Below, piece after piece: positions 22,606-64,000 of a stretch of DNA of 64,000 bases. A model generated the notes under the pieces. The model made no database searches. It saw only the letters and a program-made list of their open reading frames with translations, and had not been told where the DNA came from. The stretch lies in NCBI GenBank assembly GCA_035772405.1, contig JAYKKM010000048.1, positions 4,533,501 to 4,597,500 on the forward strand. Direction: 5' to 3'. This DNA is from Chrysogorgia sp. JL179-B06 (taxonomy: Eukaryota > Cnidaria > Anthozoa > Scleralcyonacea > Chrysogorgiidae). A program made the position numbers and the translations under genes. Numbering within the stretch: the first letter of the stretch is position 1; the number at the start of each line of letters is the position of its first letter.

Positions 22606-22730
22606 ATATGGAAAAAGTACTGCCCCAACCGGTTATCGAACCCTGGTCTCCGAATCAACGTTTCGGCGCTCCGACCTTTGAGCTTATTGAGACCGGCCAG
22701 AACAGTCAGTGATTTCTCCATATACACACA
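22606..22730 (-). mobile_element. tRNA-like SINE head (family B)
   Basis: On the minus strand a tRNA-like core with B-box GGTTCGAT, stem CCGAA/TTCGG and GTT in the anticodon position precedes a TATATG-rich tail. It matches the copies at 51240, 51543, 60240 and 60668. Confidence 0.75.
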
Positions 22731-22875
22731 TATTAAATTCGCCGCTTTCACTTAACACCAACAGGCAGACATCGCATCTAACCATAATGTGGAGAAAGGC
22801 CTCTCGAGCGCACTTCCCAAAGATCGCCGGCACTTCTCATGGTATTGCAACATGTGAAATTGAGCAACAAAATAG

Positions 22876-23181
22876 TAGCCTGTGTACAGCCTGAACATAC
22901 ACCTGTAATACAGTCTGTGAAAGCTCGCACGATAGCTTGTCGACCCCCCGCTGAGCTACTCAGATCTGAGTATAGTAGATTTTGAGTGGTTTAATACTCA
23001 CTGGTTCATAATTGTTTATTTGATTGGATTATTTGATCTCACAAGACTTCCCAGAGAACCAATTCTAACTGGAATAAGTCAAGGGTTGTGATTTGAACAA
23101 TCAAAATCTACTATCTCAGATCTGAGTAGCTCGGCGGGGGGTCGACAAGCTATCGTGTATATTCAGGCTGTACACAGGCTA
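22876..23181. mobile_element. 306-bp inverted-repeat element (TAGCCTG ends) with 8-bp TSD
   Basis: The ends TAGCCTGTGTACAGCCTGAA are a perfect 20-bp inverted pair. Identical CAAAATAG copies flank both sides (22868..22875, 23182..23189). A second inverted layer is AGCTTGTCGACCCCCCGC...GAGCTACTCAGATC. It has no ORF. The TAGCCTG end recalls the 1-kb element at 61507. Confidence 0.87.
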
Positions 23182-23189
23182 CAAAATAG

Positions 23190-23452
23190 CGGTAAGTGGT
23201 AACCGTTATAATTGCAGACCATTAGGCGGGGGGTTTGTTGTGTTGGGAGGAGGAAGAATGGGAAGAGAGGGGGAAAGGGGAAGAGAGGGGGAAGGGGAGG
23301 GGGGAAGAGAATCTCTTTTCCCCACTAAAGTAGCCCGCTTTCGGCCAGCGGTATTACTAGCTTCTTAACAGAAAATTAGTGTAATTATAATTTTATGGAC
23401 TTGTGGTCGCCATTAATCTCACTACTTCTCTCTGCTGTTTTTTGTTGAGAAA
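23190..23452 (+). promoter_or_regulatory. DDX10 upstream region with GA-rich tract
   Basis: The 260 bases before the first DDX10 exon include a G/A-rich run (about 23225..23315) and no TATA box that I can identify. The ATG at 23453 lies in GAGAAAATGG, a good initiation context (A at -3, G at +4). The transcription start cannot be fixed by eye. Confidence 0.4.
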
Positions 23453-61140
<37,688 letters not shown>

Positions 61141-61248
61141 GTAAGTGTTTTATTATTGAGTACGAGGGCCCTCAGTCCAAAGTCTAAACATCATTAGGAA
61201 ACATTTTTAAATGCCTACAGCCCCAAATACTTATAATCCCTATTTACA

Positions 61249-61506
61249 ATGTTATCTTCACTACGCTTGTATATCCTTCCAGCTGGATCATCAGGTATTC
61301 CGTATTCCAGTTTCCAAAAAAGGAGACCTGCTCAATCTCTCACCCTCATCGCAGCTAAGTTCTGCGACAAGCTACTTTTAAATAGACTTGTGCCTGCGTG
61401 GATTATATCCTCCGCCACAACCAAAATGGATTCTGAAGAGGGCGATCTATTTTATCTTTTCAATATCAACAAAAAATGGATATGGAAATTTCAGAAATAA
61501 CAGTCA
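61249..61506 (+). pseudogene. LINE fragment interrupted at 61507
   Basis: The 3' part (MEISEITV) joins in frame to VDDVVDCMNDLDISKACGPD across the inserted element, indicating that this is the 5' side of the same LINE RT. Confidence 0.65.
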
Positions 61507-62532
61507 TAGCCTGCGAAGCAGGCGTTTAGGGATTGGGGGAGGGAGCCGGGGACTGGGGTGAGGGCGGATGGAACGCCTGCACGAAAGACCCATGTTTTTG
61601 GATTTCTACATCCACCAGAAGACGCTAATTTCTGATTGGCTAACTCAACTCATTAGTATTCAGGGTTTCCTGTCAAGAAATAAACATTTAAAAATGGCGA
61701 CTTTAGAAAAACCGTGTTGGTAGATAATTTTCTTTCGAAAGCTTTAACCGATCTTCAGTTCGTTGCTGGTCGTAGCTTTAAATTAAAACAGGAGCAAAAA
61801 GTTGCAACGAGGGAGCTGCTGGCAGGAAAAGATGTTTTGATGGTATTACCAACGGGATTTGGCAAGAATTTGATTATGGATTTAGTAGATTTACCAGACG
61901 TTCGTGCGCGTGATGAGGAAGCAGCTATTATTGTGATTTCTACCTTGTCCTTGTCTTCAGGTGTTTCAACAGTGTTACGTTGTCTTGCATATGGAATTTC
62001 TTGGCCAAATCCCATTCTGGGTGTTCGGTAGTCAGATGTCGCTTCATTCTATCAGGGCTATTAATGTTATCGGATGGTGGAACATTGCGTGCTGTCTCCT
62101 TCTTTCCCATGTGTTAATACTGATTTAATAAAGTTATAAAGTTCAAAAGCATTTCTTATTTTTTCTGCCGCGAGACCTACAAACCAGCTCGGAGAAAGTT
62201 TCACTGCGTAATAATGCAAAGTCAATTGATTCACAAGCCTCAGCTCTGATCAACTCTGTGCTTCCATGTCTACACGATTGCTTGAATAAATTTTCAAAAT
62301 AAATCTTGTTTCCACCAGATGCAGTCAAGCTTTTTACGGAGTTTCAGACATGGATATTTCACGATTCCGCCCGAAGTGAAATGTTTTAATCAGAGGAAAG
62401 CCCGCTAGTCGCTGATTGGTTGTTTTTGACAGTGGGCGGAAATAAAAAAAACACGAGTCTTTCGTGCAGGCGTTCCCTTCCCCACTTCGCCGTTCCGCTT
62501 TCCTCCTCCCCCTAACGCCGCCACGCAGGCTA
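61507..62532. mobile_element. Inverted-repeat element carrying a helicase fragment
   Basis: Ends TAGCCTGCG/CGCAGGCTA, followed by GCAGGCGTT-type sequence, with 9-bp flanks TAACAGTCA (61498..61506, 62533..62541). A second inverted pair is GAACGCCTGCACGAAAGAC/GTCTTTCGTGCAGGCGTTC. It holds the RecQ-like frame 61714..62031. Removing it rejoins the LINE frame. Confidence 0.88.
61714..62031 (+). pseudogene. RecQ-type helicase N-terminal fragment
   Basis: The frame reads FKLKQEQKVATRELLAGKDV and then VLPTGFGKNLIMD. This is the RecQ motif 0/I layout (F-x-x-K-x-x-Q-E/Q; LPTGxGKS), but the Walker A serine is Asn here. Motifs II to VI (DEAH etc.) are missing, and the frame ends in unrelated sequence by 62031. 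Non-catalytic fragment, probably captured from a longer mobile-element helicase. Confidence 0.75.
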
Positions 62533-62872
62533 TAACAGTCACTGTGGATGATGTTGTTGACTGTATGAATGATTTGGACATTTCAAAGGCATGTGGTCCA
62601 GATGGAATTCCTGCCCGTTTATTGAAAGGGTGCAATAACCAAATTGCTGTGAGCCTATCTGCTATTTTTAATCGTTCATTACATTCCGGTCATGTTCCAT
62701 CTGAGTGGAAATATGCGGATGTGACTTCGATTCATAAAACGGTTTGAAGGAATACGCTGAAAGTTACCGTACTATTTCGTTACTACAAATTGTCAGCAAA
62801 GTCTTGGAACGTTGCGTGTGTAATAGACTATAATCACGTGAAGCATTCAATTACCCTAGTTACAGCATGCGT
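62533..62872 (+). pseudogene. LINE RT fragment
   Basis: VDDVVDCMNDLDISKACGPD, GIPARLLKGC, NRSLHSGHVPSEWKYADVT: the RT motif 0-2 region of CR1/Jockey-type LINEs. After a stop near 62745 the frame shifts; SKVLERCVCNR continues. The tail 62796..62872 is repeated at 63913..63987. Confidence 0.87.
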
Positions 62873-63410
62873 TTATTACAGGTGTTTCAGTTTAAAATTT
62901 CAGTTTAAAATTTCAGTGGAAAATTTAACCACCCCTGTCTACAACTATAGATTTGTGTATATTGCATTCAAATAGCTGAATATTAAATATATATACCGAA
63001 ACTGCCCGTAATTTGCTGTTCGTAAAACGCTTGGCTGTTACGACACTTTACGCCCGCTTATACGAAGCGGTATACTAATGGAATGTTAGGAATGTGTAGC
63101 AGGCCAGAATTCAATCCCTTAAGATGGTGTTCCACGCCCCCCGTTAATCCCAGGGTTCCGAGGGGATTAACAAAGATTTTTCATATTCCAGTTTTCATAT
63201 CTATTCAGATATGATATGACTAAGGCCTTATTGTTTATAAACAATAACTTGAGCGCTTTAACGTCGAAAATGAACATCTCGGTCGAGCGCACTCTGAAAT
63301 ATCCCGCGACTCCGATAAGATACCGATTCGTCTGCGGTTGTATGAAAGGGCGACTCAAACTGAACGTCAACATCTTTAATGAGATGTCTTCGTGACTCAG
63401 GAGGTCTGTA
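62873..63410. other. Sequence between LINE pieces, nothing firm
   Basis: AT-rich with no supported frame. Confidence 0.35.
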
Positions 63411-63416
63411 AATAAT

Positions 63417-63707
63417 TCAAATTAGAAAACTCTTCCTGTTTGGATATAAAACCTCAAACCAGATACATTCAACACCGTGGCGATGATGCACACCACCATA
63501 CTCTTTTTCACGATTCTTACCGATGAACGGATAACCTGCAGGTATTTGAAGTTCCGCTTTATCAGTTGTGGTCAGGTGCGTTTTACTGAGGGCAAAAATA
63601 TGAACAATTGAAAATGAGCCAAAATTATGACATGCCAAACCTCGTTGAGAAACCAATTTTCTGAGTTCAGGTAATACATCACCGTCGAATATGACCTGCT
63701 CGTTCAT
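63417..63707 (-). pseudogene. LINE endonuclease fragment (minus)
   Basis: IFALSKTHLTTTDKAELQIP then FIGKNREKEYGGV and WFEVLYPNRKSFLI, the apurinic-like endonuclease pattern of CR1/L2 LINEs (SETWL...I.GY...RNR..GGGV). SKTHL in place of SETHL removes the catalytic Glu. Truncated. Confidence 0.8.
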
Positions 63708-63753
63708 GACTCGGACAATTGTCGTTTAAACAGAGTGGATAGATGTTTTCAGG

Positions 63754-64000
63754 TTGAAGGTATTTAAACCATGTTCACATTGGATCCTACCTTGTTTTTT
63801 CTCACTGTCTTCATGTGCGCCTTCTATTTTGCACTTGGTCCACGACAGGTCTCTATATTTCTATACTCTCAGTAGAGGTAGAAATCGCAGAACAGTTTTT
63901 TTACCAATTTTCAGCAAAGTCTTGGAACGTTGCGTGTGTAATAGACTATAATCACGTGAAGCATTCAATTACCCTAGTTACAGCATGGTTGATCGTTCGT
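63754..64000 (+). pseudogene. Second LINE RT fragment, runs off the window
   Basis: FSKVLERCVCNRL (63913..63951) and the next 36 bases equal the copy at 62796..62872. Upstream to 63754 the frame is not recognisable as RT. Confidence 0.7.

Overview
The window looks like part of a metazoan nuclear genome, probably a marine invertebrate. An anthozoan cnidarian is my guess, from the mix of CR1/L2-like LINE pieces, a Penelope-like RT fragment, tRNA-derived SINEs and a Gypsy element, but I cannot prove the taxon from sequence alone. The DNA is AT-rich, genes are split by GT-AG introns or sit in repeat seas, and most bases are transposon-derived or tandem repeats.

Host genes. (1) 2596..3177 on the minus strand is an uninterrupted 5-formyltetrahydrofolate cyclo-ligase (MTHFS) reading frame. 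(2) 13119..17644 on the minus strand is a secreted protein made almost only of an LRADDN-type hexapeptide, about 248 times. It has a signal peptide, a splice acceptor just before its ATG and a poly(A) signal after its stop. One 4-base deletion near 15388 splits it into two frames. I do not recognise the family. (3) 23453 to beyond 61140 on the plus strand is the 5' half of the DEAD-box RNA helicase DDX10 (yeast Dbp4), a ribosome-biogenesis factor. Ten coding exons are placed by homology and splice sites; one small exon (about 34 nt) between 54008 and 57638 was not found, and the gene runs out of the window after motif V (ARGLD).

Layout. 1-6.4 kb: two hAT-type MITEs with exact 8-bp target duplications, MTHFS, and several fold-back elements. 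6.4-11.1 kb: an inverted pair of short tandem tracts, a 62-bp satellite (about 38 copies) and an ATTAC/ATTGC/ATCGC pentanucleotide array. 11.1-12.6 kb: a retroelement-associated ORF fragment and four palindromic elements. 13.1-17.6 kb: the hexapeptide-repeat gene. 17.9-23.2 kb: Gypsy RT relic, SINEs, a 99-bp tandem repeat, a LINE 3' end and a palindromic element. 23.4-61.1 kb: DDX10. Its introns hold a nearly intact 5.39-kb Gypsy retrotransposon (28710..34100, antisense, 164-bp LTRs, 5-bp target duplication), five hAT-like elements, TTAA-flanked and TA-flanked MITEs, a Harbinger-like MITE, LINE and Penelope RT relics, minisatellites, long (TA)n tracts and SINE pairs. 61.2-64 kb: broken LINE pieces, one interrupted by a 1-kb inverted-repeat element that carries a RecQ-type helicase fragment.

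Most notable: the hexapeptide gene whose frame is closed by one 4-base event; a Gypsy element whose primer-binding site is complementary to its own LTR, which points to Tf1-like self-priming; and the helicase-carrying element nested in a LINE. DDX10 and MTHFS are housekeeping genes; nothing suggests that they work together with the repeat gene.
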